Source of the DNA: Burkholderia pyrrocinia
GTDB taxonomy: Bacteria > Pseudomonadota > Gammaproteobacteria > Burkholderiales > Burkholderiaceae
Length of the DNA: 64,000 nt
NCBI RefSeq assembly: GCF_003330765.1
Contig: NZ_CP024903.1
Span: 2,914,001-2,978,000, forward strand
Direction: 5' to 3'
A program made the translations under genes and the position numbers. The notes beneath the pieces were generated by a model. That model had not been told where the DNA came from and searched no databases. It was given only the letters and a program-made list of their open reading frames with translations. Each line of letters begins with the position of its first letter. Position 1 is the stretch's first letter. This document shows positions 30,729 to 39,191 of the stretch, piece by piece.

Positions 30729-33413
30729 CTACTGCATGCTGACCGCACTGCCGGCCAGCGCCAGCGACGGCGCGAGCGCGCTGTTCGGATCCTGGCCGTT
30801 CCACTGGCCGACCCACGCATCGTTCGGCGTCGAACCCATCACGAAATCGAGCTTGCCGCCGGCCTTCATCTCGTCATAGGTGATGTAGGGCCGGTGCAGC
30901 GGCGTGTCGTTCAGGCTGACCGACTGAACATAGCGATTAACCGGCGACGGTGCGCCGCCGCTGGCCGTATGCGCGGTCACCGTGAAGCGCCGCGACGCGC
31001 CGAACTTCAATGCATTGCCGCCCCCGCCGCCCGACGCGACCGGGATGTCGATCGTCGCTTCCTCGAACAGCGGCGTGCCGAGGTAAAACACGCCGCCCAC
31101 CGGATTGAGCGAATAGATGCCGAGCGCGGACAGCACGTACCACGCGGACAACTGGCCGCAATCGTCGTTGCCGGGAATCGCCGCGTTCCGCACCCGTCGC
31201 GGATCGTTCAGCGCGGCCTTCAGGCTGTCGCCGCTCAGCAATGCGCGATCGCCGGCCGTCAGCGTCAGCGAGTACATGTCGTCCATCACCGAGCGGACGC
31301 GATCCTGCGTCTTCGACGGCACGCCCGCGACGTCGTACAGGTAGGGCAGATGATTCGCCGGCTCGTTCCCCGCGAAGAACTGGCCGCTGCGGCCGGTCAG
31401 GTCCGGAAAGCCCTGGTTGTTGAGAAAGGTCAGCGGGTTGGCCGGATCGAACGTGCGGTCGAGTTGCGCGATGAACTGGCTCTTGCCGCCCAGCAGCGCA
31501 ACGAGCCCCGGAAAGTCGTGGAAGATGTTCCACGTATCGACCCACGAATTCGATTCGGAGAAGTCCGTCTTCTCGGCGGCCGTCGGATCGAAACCCGGCA
31601 CCCAGTTGCCCTGCGCGTCTTTCGGCTGCGCAAACTTCCAGCCGTTGTTCAACGCCGGGTTGAATACGTTCCGGTAGTTCTGGCTCCGTTGCAGGTAAGG
31701 CCGGTAGTCGGCCGTGCTCTTGCCGGCCGCCTTGCCCACCGCGGCCGTCGCCCAGTCGTCGAACGAATAGTCCTGCGTGGTCGACACGGAAGCGTTGTCG
31801 CCGGCGAACACATGGCCGCTCTGACGATACTGGTCGAAGCCGTGTGCACTCGCGCTTTGCGTGGTCGTCAACGCGGTCCAGATGTCGTCGATGCCCGCGC
31901 TCGTCAGGTGCTTCAGATACGCATCCGCGATCATCGGGATCGACGGGTGGCCGGCCATCGTGAAGGTTTCCGTTTGCGCCAACGGCCAGACCGGCAGTTC
32001 GCCCTTGCCGTTCTGCCTGAACTGCGTCAGCAGCGACTTGACCCAGCCGTCGACGCGCTCGGGCTGCACCAGCGTCATCAACGGCGACTCGGCACGGAAG
32101 GTATCCCACAGCGAGAACGTCGACGAATAGTCGAAGCCCGGATTCGCATGCTTGCTCGTCGTGGGCGGCGACGTCGCGCCGTTGTTGGTCGAATCCGTGC
32201 CGACGTAGCTGCCGTCCGCGTTGTTGTAGACCGTCGGCGCGAGCATCGTGCGATACAGCGACGTGTAGAACATCGTCCGCTGGTCGGCGCTGCCGCCCTT
32301 GATCCGGACCCGGTCGAGCGCAGCGGTCCACACGCGCTCGGCCGAGCCGCGCACCTGGTCGAACGTCTTCGCGCCGACTTCCGATGCGAGATTGGCCTGC
32401 GCATCCGCGATGCTCGACGGCGAGACGCCGACCTTCACCGTGACCGCGCCGCCGCCCTCGTTCCCGTCGGCCGTGAACGTCAGGTAGGCCGTGTAGCCGT
32501 CCGCGCTGAACGCGACGTTCTTCGTATCGAACGGCTTCGAGAAACGCGCAACGAAATATGTCGGCTTGTTGTTCGCCCAGTTGTTCGTGATCTCCCATCC
32601 GGCGATCGTCTGCGCATCGATCACCTGGATCTTGCCGCTGGCGGTCGAGCCGCCGATCGGGTTGTCGATGCTCACGATCATGCTGCGCTTCTGCCCGGCC
32701 GCGCTCGGGAAATACGTGTAGCGATGCACGCCCGCGTGCGTGGTGGCCGTCATCTCCGCGAGGATCTTCGCGCCCTGCACGTTCCACGGCGTGTTGCCGC
32801 TGCCGGTGGGCGACATCCGCACGCGGTAGTAGCCGGGGCTCGCGCTTTCGTCGTCGTGGCTGAACGATGCGTTGTACGTGATCGACGCGTCGGCGGCGAC
32901 CTTGGCCAGCGTAGCCTTGTCCACCGGCGCGAGCGTCGGCAGGAACCGCACTTCGCCACCGGAGCCAATGCCGGTGCCCGACAGGTGCGTATGCGTGAAG
33001 CCGGTGATGAACGGATCGTCGTACTGGTAGCCCGACGTGCGATCCCAGTTCCACGGCAACGTATGCGCGCCGCCGGTCGTGTCCGGTCCGAGCTGGACCA
33101 TGCCGAACGGCACGGTCGCACCGGGGTAGACGTGGCCATGGCCGCGCACGCCGCTGCCCCAGTCCGCATTGATGTCGAGATTCGCAGTGCCGATCCTCGG
33201 ATCGACGCTGCGCAGCACCGACCGCTTGCCCGAGCCTCCGTTCTCGCCCTGATCGTTCTGATTACCCTGATCATTCTGGTCGCCCTGCGACGATCCCGCT
33301 CCGGCCGCGCCCGACACCTGCGCCAGCACGCTTGCATCCGTCGAACCCTGATCGCCCCCGCAACCCGACAGCACGGCAAGGCACCCGATACCCACCACAT
33401 GACGTAGCTTCAT
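30729..33413 (-). CDS. GH92 family glycosidase lipoprotein (first)
   Basis: An 894-residue predicted lipoprotein. The signal peptide has lipobox LSGC, followed by an Asn/Gln/Asp/Gly linker with a 6-residue repeat (DQNDQG, NQNDQG). The catalytic region carries GH92 hallmarks: VDPRIGTANL near the start, GHVYPGATVPFGMVQLGPDT, FTHTHLSGTG, and the catalytic GNDDCGQLSAWYVLSALGIY. GH92 enzymes are calcium-dependent exo-alpha-mannosidases acting on N-glycans or mannans. The second GH92 gene lies 97 bases upstream on the same strand, so both are probably cotranscribed and anchored at the cell surface or in the periplasm. Confidence 0.9.
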   Translation of the reverse strand: MKLRHVVGIGCLAVLSGCGGDQGSTDASVLAQVSGAAGAGSSQGDQNDQGNQNDQGENGGSGKRSVLRSVDPRIGTANLDINADWGSGVRGHGHVYPGATVPFGMVQLGPDTTGGAHTLPWNWDRTSGYQYDDPFITGFTHTHLSGTGIGSGGEVRFLPTLAPVDKATLAKVAADASITYNASFSHDDESASPGYYRVRMSPTGSGNTPWNVQGAKILAEMTATTHAGVHRYTYFPSAAGQKRSMIVSIDNPIGGSTASGKIQVIDAQTIAGWEITNNWANNKPTYFVARFSKPFDTKNVAFSADGYTAYLTFTADGNEGGGAVTVKVGVSPSSIADAQANLASEVGAKTFDQVRGSAERVWTAALDRVRIKGGSADQRTMFYTSLYRTMLAPTVYNNADGSYVGTDSTNNGATSPPTTSKHANPGFDYSSTFSLWDTFRAESPLMTLVQPERVDGWVKSLLTQFRQNGKGELPVWPLAQTETFTMAGHPSIPMIADAYLKHLTSAGIDDIWTALTTTQSASAHGFDQYRQSGHVFAGDNASVSTTQDYSFDDWATAAVGKAAGKSTADYRPYLQRSQNYRNVFNPALNNGWKFAQPKDAQGNWVPGFDPTAAEKTDFSESNSWVDTWNIFHDFPGLVALLGGKSQFIAQLDRTFDPANPLTFLNNQGFPDLTGRSGQFFAGNEPANHLPYLYDVAGVPSKTQDRVRSVMDDMYSLTLTAGDRALLSGDSLKAALNDPRRVRNAAIPGNDDCGQLSAWYVLSALGIYSLNPVGGVFYLGTPLFEEATIDIPVASGGGGGNALKFGASRRFTVTAHTASGGAPSPVNRYVQSVSLNDTPLHRPYITYDEMKAGGKLDFVMGSTPNDAWVGQWNGQDPNSALAPSLALAGSAVSMQ
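33245..33280. repeat. 18-base tandem repeat in GH92 linker
   Basis: Two imperfect 18-base units (33245-33262 and 33263-33280) encode the DQNDQG/NQNDQG linker just after the lipobox. Copy number could vary between strains without changing frame. Confidence 0.6.
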
Positions 33414-33510
33414 TCGTTCGTCCCCCTCTCTCCGCGTCGATCCTGTTGGCAAGAACCGCTCGTTGAACTGCCTTCGTCTGCACCACCCATTCGATGTGTT
33501 TCGCCTCTTA

Positions 33511-35967
33511 TCAACGGGTTTTGGTCGCTACCGGGAACGACGGCATCGCGGACGCGTCGGTGCCCCATGTCGTCGCGGCCGCATCGGCCGTCATCGCGTA
33601 CGACAGCGCGCCGCCCTTCGCAATCCTGTCGAGCGGCAACCAGGCGGTCGGCCAGGACGCGCCGTTCAGCTTCAGCGACTTGACGTAGAACGACGCGGTG
33701 TCGGCAGAGCCCGCGCCCGGCGCGGCGATCCGCAGCAGACGGTAGCTGCCGTCCATCTGCCCGACGCGCACGTCGATCTTCTCGAACTGCGGGCTCGACA
33801 CCGCGACGCCGCTCACGCCCGGCACGACCGGATACAGGCCGAGCGCAGCCCACACGTACCAGCCCGAGATCGCGCCGAGATCGTCGTTGCCGGGCAGCCC
33901 CGCCGCGCCGGTGCCGAACTCGTTCGCGAGCGACGCGTGCAGCACCTGCTGCGTACGGGACGGTGCGCCGGCCCACGCATAGGCCCACGGCACAGCCATC
34001 GTCACTTCGTTGCCGACGTAGAAATACGGCTGCACGGTGCCGATGTTCAGATGCGTGAAGAAGGTATCGAGCCGCTTGACGACCGACGCGGCGCCGCCTG
34101 CCTGCGCGACCACGCCGGCGAGATCGTGCGGCACGTACCACGTGTATTGCTCCGAGTTGCCTTCCATGAAACCGGAGCCGTCGACGACCCACGCGCCGGC
34201 CGACGTCTTCGGCTGAACCGCACCCTGATCGAACAGGTTCCGCCAGTTGCCGCTCGACGTCAGCAGCGTGCCGGCCGTCGCGGTATCGCCGAGCGCCGTC
34301 GCAAAGCGCGACACCGCGAAATCGCGCAGCGCGTATTCGAGCGTATTCGACGCGGTCTGGTTGTCGCCGTTGCCCGACGACGGCACATAGCCGAGCCGGT
34401 CGTAGTCCGCGCGGCTGCCCATCACCGGCGTGCCTGCGCATGCGGCGCCCGGCGCCGTGCTGCGCTTCATGATCGACAGCGCGCGCTGCGTGTCGAAGTT
34501 CGTCGCGCCGAACGCATACGCGTTCGCGGCGATGATCGAACCCGCATCGCCCGGCATCACGGCCGTCTCCGTATTGAAGTACGCCCAGCGCGGGAACGCA
34601 CCGCACGCGGTCGCATCGAGCACGAGCGACTGCACAAAGTCGCTGGTTCGCACCGGATCGAGCCATGCCTGGAGCTGCATGAACGAGCGGTCGATGTCCC
34701 AGCCGGAGAAGTTCGCGTACATCGTGCGGCCTTTTTCGACCTGACGCGTCGGCGCGGTCGATGTGCCGTTGGACGTGTAGAAGTCCGGATACTGGCCGTT
34801 CACGTCGTTGAACACGTTCGGGTGCAGCGACGCGTGATACAGCGCGGTGTAGAACTTCGTCCTGTCGGCCTCGCTGCCGCCCGTCACCTGGATCGCGTTC
34901 AGGCGCGCGTTCCATGCGGCGCTCGCTGCGTGGCGCACCTTGTCAAAATTCCAGCCGGCGCGGCCATGCGCGGCGGCGCCCGGATTTTCCGCGTCGAGGT
35001 TCGCCTTCGCATTCGCTTCGCTGACGAACGAGATGCCGAGCTTCATCATCACGACCGGGTGCTGCTTGTCGACCGCGAACGTGACGGCGAGCGGACGATT
35101 GGCGGCCAGCGTCGGCTTCGCCGCGAACGGCTGGCTGAATTCCGCGTAGTAGTAGACGGGCACCGCATGCCCGGCCCAACAGAAGCCGCTGCCCGCGATC
35201 GTGCCGGACAGCGCGCGATCGCCGACCTGCTTCACCGTATCCGCCGTCGAGCCCTGCGAGCGGTTGTTCTGCACGGTCGGATCGATCGCGATCGTCGCCT
35301 GCTGGCCCTGCGCGAGCGCCGGATACGTGAAGCGGGCGAAGCCGGTGCGGACCGTGGTCGTCAGCTCGGCCTTGATGCCGTTGCCGAGCGTGACACCGTA
35401 ATAGCCGGCCTGCGCGGTTTCGTTTGCGTGGCTGAAGCTGGCCGGCGTGCCGGCGTCGCCGGGCGCAAGCTGCGGCATCACGTTCAGGTAACCGCCGTTC
35501 GCCCAGCAGCCCGTGCCGCTCAGGTGCAGGATGCTGAATGCGTTGATCGACGTGTCGCCGTACCAGTAGCCGCCGGAGAAACCGGAGCCGTCGCCTTTGC
35601 GGCTGTCGTACTGCGCGGTCGGCGTCATCGGGCTCCATTGCATCATCCCGAACGGGACCGTCGGCCCCGGGAACGTGCCGCCACCCAGCCCCGAGCCGAC
35701 CGGGTCGGCCGGCTGGTCGGTGGCGTAGTCGGTGCCGATCAACGGATTGACGTACTGGACGACACGGATGTCGGCGTTCTTCTTCGGTGCGCCGTTGTCG
35801 TTGCTGTTGTCGCTACCGCTGCTGTTATCGTTGCCGTTGCCCTGCGCCTGCGCAGCGGCGGACATCTTTGCAGCCGCTGCCGATGGCGAATCCGCATCGC
35901 CGCCGCACGACGTCACGGCAACGCACAACGCCAGCAGCGCAGTTCCCAACCCCCAGTTCCTCGACAT
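33511..35967 (-). CDS. GH92 family glycosidase lipoprotein (second)
   Basis: An 818-residue lipoprotein with lipobox VTSC and a low-complexity Asn/Asp/Ser linker. GH92 signatures are YVNPLIGTDYA, GGTFPGPTVPFGMMQWSP, FSILHLSGTGCWANGG and GLPGNDDLGAISGWYVWAALGLYP. It differs enough from the downstream GH92 protein that it is likely to have another linkage or glycan preference. The tandem pair suggests stepwise removal of mannose residues; that is inferred. Its promoter should lie in the AT-rich region 35968-36323. Confidence 0.9.
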   Translation of the reverse strand: MSRNWGLGTALLALCVAVTSCGGDADSPSAAAAKMSAAAQAQGNGNDNSSGSDNSNDNGAPKKNADIRVVQYVNPLIGTDYATDQPADPVGSGLGGGTFPGPTVPFGMMQWSPMTPTAQYDSRKGDGSGFSGGYWYGDTSINAFSILHLSGTGCWANGGYLNVMPQLAPGDAGTPASFSHANETAQAGYYGVTLGNGIKAELTTTVRTGFARFTYPALAQGQQATIAIDPTVQNNRSQGSTADTVKQVGDRALSGTIAGSGFCWAGHAVPVYYYAEFSQPFAAKPTLAANRPLAVTFAVDKQHPVVMMKLGISFVSEANAKANLDAENPGAAAHGRAGWNFDKVRHAASAAWNARLNAIQVTGGSEADRTKFYTALYHASLHPNVFNDVNGQYPDFYTSNGTSTAPTRQVEKGRTMYANFSGWDIDRSFMQLQAWLDPVRTSDFVQSLVLDATACGAFPRWAYFNTETAVMPGDAGSIIAANAYAFGATNFDTQRALSIMKRSTAPGAACAGTPVMGSRADYDRLGYVPSSGNGDNQTASNTLEYALRDFAVSRFATALGDTATAGTLLTSSGNWRNLFDQGAVQPKTSAGAWVVDGSGFMEGNSEQYTWYVPHDLAGVVAQAGGAASVVKRLDTFFTHLNIGTVQPYFYVGNEVTMAVPWAYAWAGAPSRTQQVLHASLANEFGTGAAGLPGNDDLGAISGWYVWAALGLYPVVPGVSGVAVSSPQFEKIDVRVGQMDGSYRLLRIAAPGAGSADTASFYVKSLKLNGASWPTAWLPLDRIAKGGALSYAMTADAAATTWGTDASAMPSFPVATKTR

Positions 35968-36323
35968 CGCCTGTCTCCGTATCGTTCTTTAATCAAGTTA
36001 TTGATTCGAACTACTGAGTTTTAAATCAGGAATCTTTTCGTGACTTGTCGCTTGCCCGGCCAATCGGTCGAAAATCCCGGGTGCGCGTATTTATTTCCGC
36101 ATTCGAGTGTCCGAAAAAAAGACGCGCCGGCATGTCGAAATACCGGCGCCCATGAACGGACAATGGACACAAGCGTGCCCAAATAAACGCGATTTCTCTA
36201 CCCCGTGTTTTTACGAATTTTTATTTTGTTTATCTAAACAAAATAATGTTATATCTGTTTTTACTCGATGTTTATGTTTTCATGCAGGATGCCAGAGCAA
36301 TTGCGGCTGACGTGACAGTTTTG
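35968..36323. promoter_or_regulatory. AT-rich region upstream of GH92 genes with a 22-base palindrome
   Basis: About 355 bases without a gene and much lower in GC than the flanks. It holds the GH92 promoter. A perfect palindrome ATTTTGTTTA-TC-TAAACAAAAT lies at 36223-36244 and looks like an operator for a dimeric repressor, though no regulator gene is adjacent. The region ends at the 9-base repeat that borders the transposon-like element. Confidence 0.5.
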
Positions 36324-36332
36324 CAACTGAGC
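36324..36332. repeat. 9-base target duplication, left copy
   Basis: CAACTGAGC directly precedes the IS end GGCGTTGTTGC. The identical sequence lies at 38343-38351, directly after the inverted IS remnant. A duplication of 9 bases is the known size for IS903-group elements. Confidence 0.75.
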
Positions 36333-37465
36333 GGCGTTGTTGCATTAATCGGGCGTAGTGACGAGGTAAGGCCTATGGTCATGATTTCAGGCAATGCGAA
36401 CGGATTGCGGATGTGCGAGGTCCGCCATGCGGTTCAGCACGCCCACGCGGATGGCAACCTCGGCTGCCTGCGATTCGGTGCGTCGTGCCCACAGGCAGTT
36501 ACCCGTGAGCGTCTTGAAGCGATACATCGCGTTCTCCGCGAGCGAGCGCCGATGGTAGCCGCTGTCCTTCTCCCATTCGCGGCGGCCGAGTCGAGCAATC
36601 GCATCGACCGCGTCGTTGCGCCATATCGCGCCCGACGTGTTGGCGGGCCAATGAGCAGCGCCTTCGCGCGGCGGGATCGATGGCGTTGCACCGCGCGCGG
36701 CGATCGCGGCATGGCATGGCTTGGTGTCGTAGGCCCCGTCACCGCCGATGACATCGAGCAGTTCGTCGTCCGGGATCTGGTCGAGCAGTTCGGCGAGGAC
36801 GTCACCGTCGGCGACGTCCTGATGCGTCATCAACGCGGCGCGCACCTGACCGGTATTCGCGTCGGGCCCGAGATGCACCTTGCGCCACGTGCGGCGCTTC
36901 GAGTATCCGTGCTGGCGCACCTTCCATTCGCCTTCGCCGTAGACCTTCACGCCGGTGCTGTCGACCACCAGATGGATCGGCTCGCCGTCGTCAACGATCG
37001 GCAGTTGGACCTCAAGCGTTTGCGCACGGCGGCAGAGCGTCGTGTAATTCGGCACGGGCAAGGTGGCGAAAGCCAGCTCGCGCAGGCTTTGCGCGAAGCC
37101 TTGCAGCGCGCGCAGCGGCAGGCGGAACACGGTCTTGATGCCCAGCAGCGCCTGGATCAGCGCGGCGCTGTACAGACGCGGACGGCCGCGCGTTGGCTCG
37201 GCCTCCGGTATGCCCGCAAGGGCGGCTTCATCGATCCACATCGTGACGTTACCTCGGTTGATCAGGCCAGCGTTGTAGGTCGACCAGTTCCTGACACGGT
37301 AGCGAGCCTTCGGTCCGCTCGTCTTGCCCTTGTCCCTGCGCATCTTCTCGAAGCCCAAAATCGAGAATCTACGCAGGAATCCGAATTGTTAAAAAGGGTG
37401 CCGGACCGGCTGATGTGCGTAAACGTCAGCCGGCCGCTTGCTCGCCCGATTTATGCGACAACGCC
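36333..37465 (-). mobile_element. IS5-family, IS903-group insertion sequence (complete)
   Basis: An element of 1133 bases. Terminal inverted repeats are 36333-36355 and 37443-37465 (21 of 23 identical; ends GGCGTTGT), resembling the IS903 terminus. It has one transposase gene. A perfect 8-base hairpin CCGGCTGA/TCAGCCGG (37406-37413, 37426-37433) lies between the right end and the gene and may block transcription from outside. The outer (left) end has the 9-base repeat; the inner (right) end has none that matches. Confidence 0.9.
36387..37343 (-). CDS. IS903-group transposase
   Basis: A DDE transposase of 318 residues, starting MRRDKGKTSG. Similarity to IS903 transposase runs through RGNVTMWIDEAALA, GEGEWKVRQHG, KRRTWRKVHLG, GDGAYDTKPCH, IPPREGAAHWP and the terminal SVRIA. 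The catalytic acids are Asp in VVDSTGVK, Asp in GGDGAYD and Glu in RRSLAENAMYR. It appears intact and could still be active. A start at 37358 would add five residues. Confidence 0.92.
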   Translation of the reverse strand: MRRDKGKTSGPKARYRVRNWSTYNAGLINRGNVTMWIDEAALAGIPEAEPTRGRPRLYSAALIQALLGIKTVFRLPLRALQGFAQSLRELAFATLPVPNYTTLCRRAQTLEVQLPIVDDGEPIHLVVDSTGVKVYGEGEWKVRQHGYSKRRTWRKVHLGPDANTGQVRAALMTHQDVADGDVLAELLDQIPDDELLDVIGGDGAYDTKPCHAAIAARGATPSIPPREGAAHWPANTSGAIWRNDAVDAIARLGRREWEKDSGYHRRSLAENAMYRFKTLTGNCLWARRTESQAAEVAIRVGVLNRMADLAHPQSVRIA

Positions 37466-37680
37466 ATCCTGTCGTGTAATTGCATGTAATTGATTCAGCG
37501 ATGTGACGGACCTAATGTTTATCCCAGGCAGAAGCCCATCCTCAAACCTTGCCAATAAAGCGCCGACGATTTTTCGTCGATTATATGCAGATACATGGCA
37601 AGGATGATTTCCGTGTGAGGCTGCTGTCGGGAAGGAAGCATTCATTTATCGACTCATCCAATTACCTCTCAGAGGAAAAA

Positions 37681-38121
37681 ATGGCAAAAATTTATTACAC
37701 GGCCGATACCAACTGGCTCATCGGCGTCACCGATCGCGTCAAAGGCAATAGGGTGGTGCTCGTTCCCGCCAGTACGGACCACCTGCATACCGAGTGGGAC
37801 TTCCAACCGGATGGCGGAATCACGCTGCACAGCGACCCCACGCTCGCCATCGACTGCGGAACGGTATCCGACGAACAATACCTTGCCCTGAACACCTACG
37901 TGAAAAACCACGCGACGGCCTCTCAGCAATGGCAATTCGACCCGCAATCGGACGACCCGCAATCGGGCTACATCGAAAACGTGACCAATTCGCAACTTGT
38001 CTTCGACCTCCAATGGAGAAAGGTCGCGAACGGCACGCCCATCTGGACATTCGCGGCAAACGCATCGGATGCGGAGATCTGGAGCCCGGTTCCGGTCCCC
38101 CAGGATTCTTTCAAGAAGTGA
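37681..38121 (+). CDS. Beta-trefoil (ricin B-like) lectin carried between IS copies
   Basis: A small 146-residue protein without a signal peptide. Three internal repeats of about 45 residues each end in a QxW-type motif: TEWDF, QQWQF and AEIWSP, and each has the L-x-V/I-x-D pattern (LIGVTD, LAIDCG, LVFDLQ) of a ricin-type beta-trefoil. Such folds bind sugars; the ligand is unknown. ATG at 37681 follows AGAGGAAAA; an upstream in-frame start (37549) adds a basic, unlikely tail. GC is well below that of neighbouring genes. It is the only passenger gene between an IS903-group element and its inverted fragment. Confidence 0.78.
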   Translation: MAKIYYTADTNWLIGVTDRVKGNRVVLVPASTDHLHTEWDFQPDGGITLHSDPTLAIDCGTVSDEQYLALNTYVKNHATASQQWQFDPQSDDPQSGYIENVTNSQLVFDLQWRKVANGTPIWTFAANASDAEIWSPVPVPQDSFKK

Positions 38122-38135
38122 CCTGACCCATGCTT

Positions 38136-38172
38136 CGATGGTGCGCCGATTTACTTATTCGGCGCACCATCG
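38136..38172 (+). terminator. Perfect 14-base hairpin after lectin gene
   Basis: CGATGGTGCGCCGA (38136-38149) and TCGGCGCACCATCG (38159-38172) pair perfectly around a 9-base loop, 15 bases after the lectin stop. No T-run follows, because the IS fragment begins at the end of the stem; the hairpin may be a lectin terminator cut short by the IS insertion or deletion. Confidence 0.55.
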
Positions 38173-38342
38173 TAACTGCCTGTGGGCACGACGCACCGAA
38201 TCGCAAGCAGCCGAGGTTGCCATCCGCGTGGGCGTGCTGAACCGCATGGCGGACCTCGCACGTCCGCAATCCGTTCGCATTGCCTGAAATCATGACCATA
38301 GGCCCTTACCTCGTCACTACGCCCGATTAATGCAACAACACC
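38172..38342 (+). mobile_element. Truncated inverted copy of the IS903-group element
   Basis: It encodes only the last 37 or so residues of the same transposase (NCLWARRTESQAAEV to SVRIA, about 38174-38287) plus the terminal inverted repeat ending at 38342. It is in opposite orientation to the complete copy and nearly identical to it. Its outer end is followed at once by the second CAACTGAGC. Confidence 0.88.
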
Positions 38343-38351
38343 CAACTGAGC
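38343..38351. repeat. 9-base target duplication, right copy
   Basis: CAACTGAGC, identical to 36324-36332, directly abuts the outer end of the IS fragment. It defines the right border of the transposon-like unit. Confidence 0.75.
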
Positions 38352-38509
38352 GATGAAACAAATGCGAGCGAACCACGTCGCTATCTGCACTGCCTCCGAA
38401 ATCGACTCCCATCTCGCGATCAGGCATTAATCGGGGTGCCTTTGATTTGCGTGCATTTTCCCGGTCGGGATGCTCCAGGTCACCTCTTTTACTGATCCCC
38501 GGTAACGTT

Positions 38510-38746
38510 ACCTTCCCAGCCCAGCCGGCATCACCTTGTCCAGCGCAGCCCGACCTTTGCCCATCACTTCGCCGTACTCGGTCAGCAGCTCACGCAGACT
38601 ATCAATCCGCATCGTGCGAGATTTCACCCGTTGCTGGCGCATCCGGTGTAGCGCCAGCACTGCCTCTCGCCGGTTTCCGCATCCACGTGATGGACCTGAA
38701 AAACGTTTTTGGCGATACCCGCACCCACTGTCGCGCACTTGATCAT
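38510..38746 (-). pseudogene. Decayed IS110-family transposase fragment
   Basis: Reading leftward from 38746, MIKCATVGAGIAKNVFQVHHVD resembles the IS110-family N-terminus (G-I-D-I-A-K-N-V-F-Q-V-H), with Asp lost. It then runs into a stop, and in another frame continues MRQQRVKSRTMRIDSLREL and LTEYGEVMGKGRAAL, the conserved middle of the same family. Internal deletion and frameshift make it nonfunctional. It lies just outside the transposon-like unit. Confidence 0.6.
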
Positions 38747-39191
38747 GGCCCCTCCGGTTGCCTGTGAAGACATGCATGATCTTCCACTCAGGCGCCCTGA
38801 TGTGGTGGCTCAGGAAAGTCCGCCGTCTTGCCTCTCTTGGCCACCTCTTGCGGGTGGAGGACGTTCATATCATTTACCTTGTTCGCCCCCCCCATTAAGG
38901 GATGCGCGCCGTCCGAGCGCCTGCGCGCTCGCCTGTGCGTATGTGCCAATTCTGTTAGGATGCGCGGTTTCGTCCAACCTCGGCCGGCGTTTCGCCGCTG
39001 CTGCTCGCCGGACGCGCCCGGGCCAAGCCTCAGCAAGCCAGTGGTTCCGCCCGCGTCACATACGCCGCCGATCCCGCTGCGCTCGTACGAGCCGGCACGC
39101 CAATGAATCACCTCGCGGCGGCGCCTGGCGCGCGATTGCGACCTTCGCCCCGACCGCCGTTCCGCTTTGTCCAGTCAATCGTACCGTCGCC
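38747..39191. other. Intergenic region upstream of SulP gene
   Basis: About 445 bases of mixed sequence following the IS110 remnant. A C-run at 38888-38895 is present. No gene is supported; it probably contains the SulP promoter. Confidence 0.4.

Noticed and set aside
30894..36024. Two plus-strand frames of about 840-850 residues opposite the GH92 genes
   Set aside because: Arg-rich shadow translations; GH92 catalytic motifs are on the minus strand.
36324..37475. Single IS insertion with its own target duplication
   Set aside because: The bases after the right IS end (ATCCTGTCG) do not match CAACTGAGC; the matching repeat is beyond the inverted fragment at 38343.
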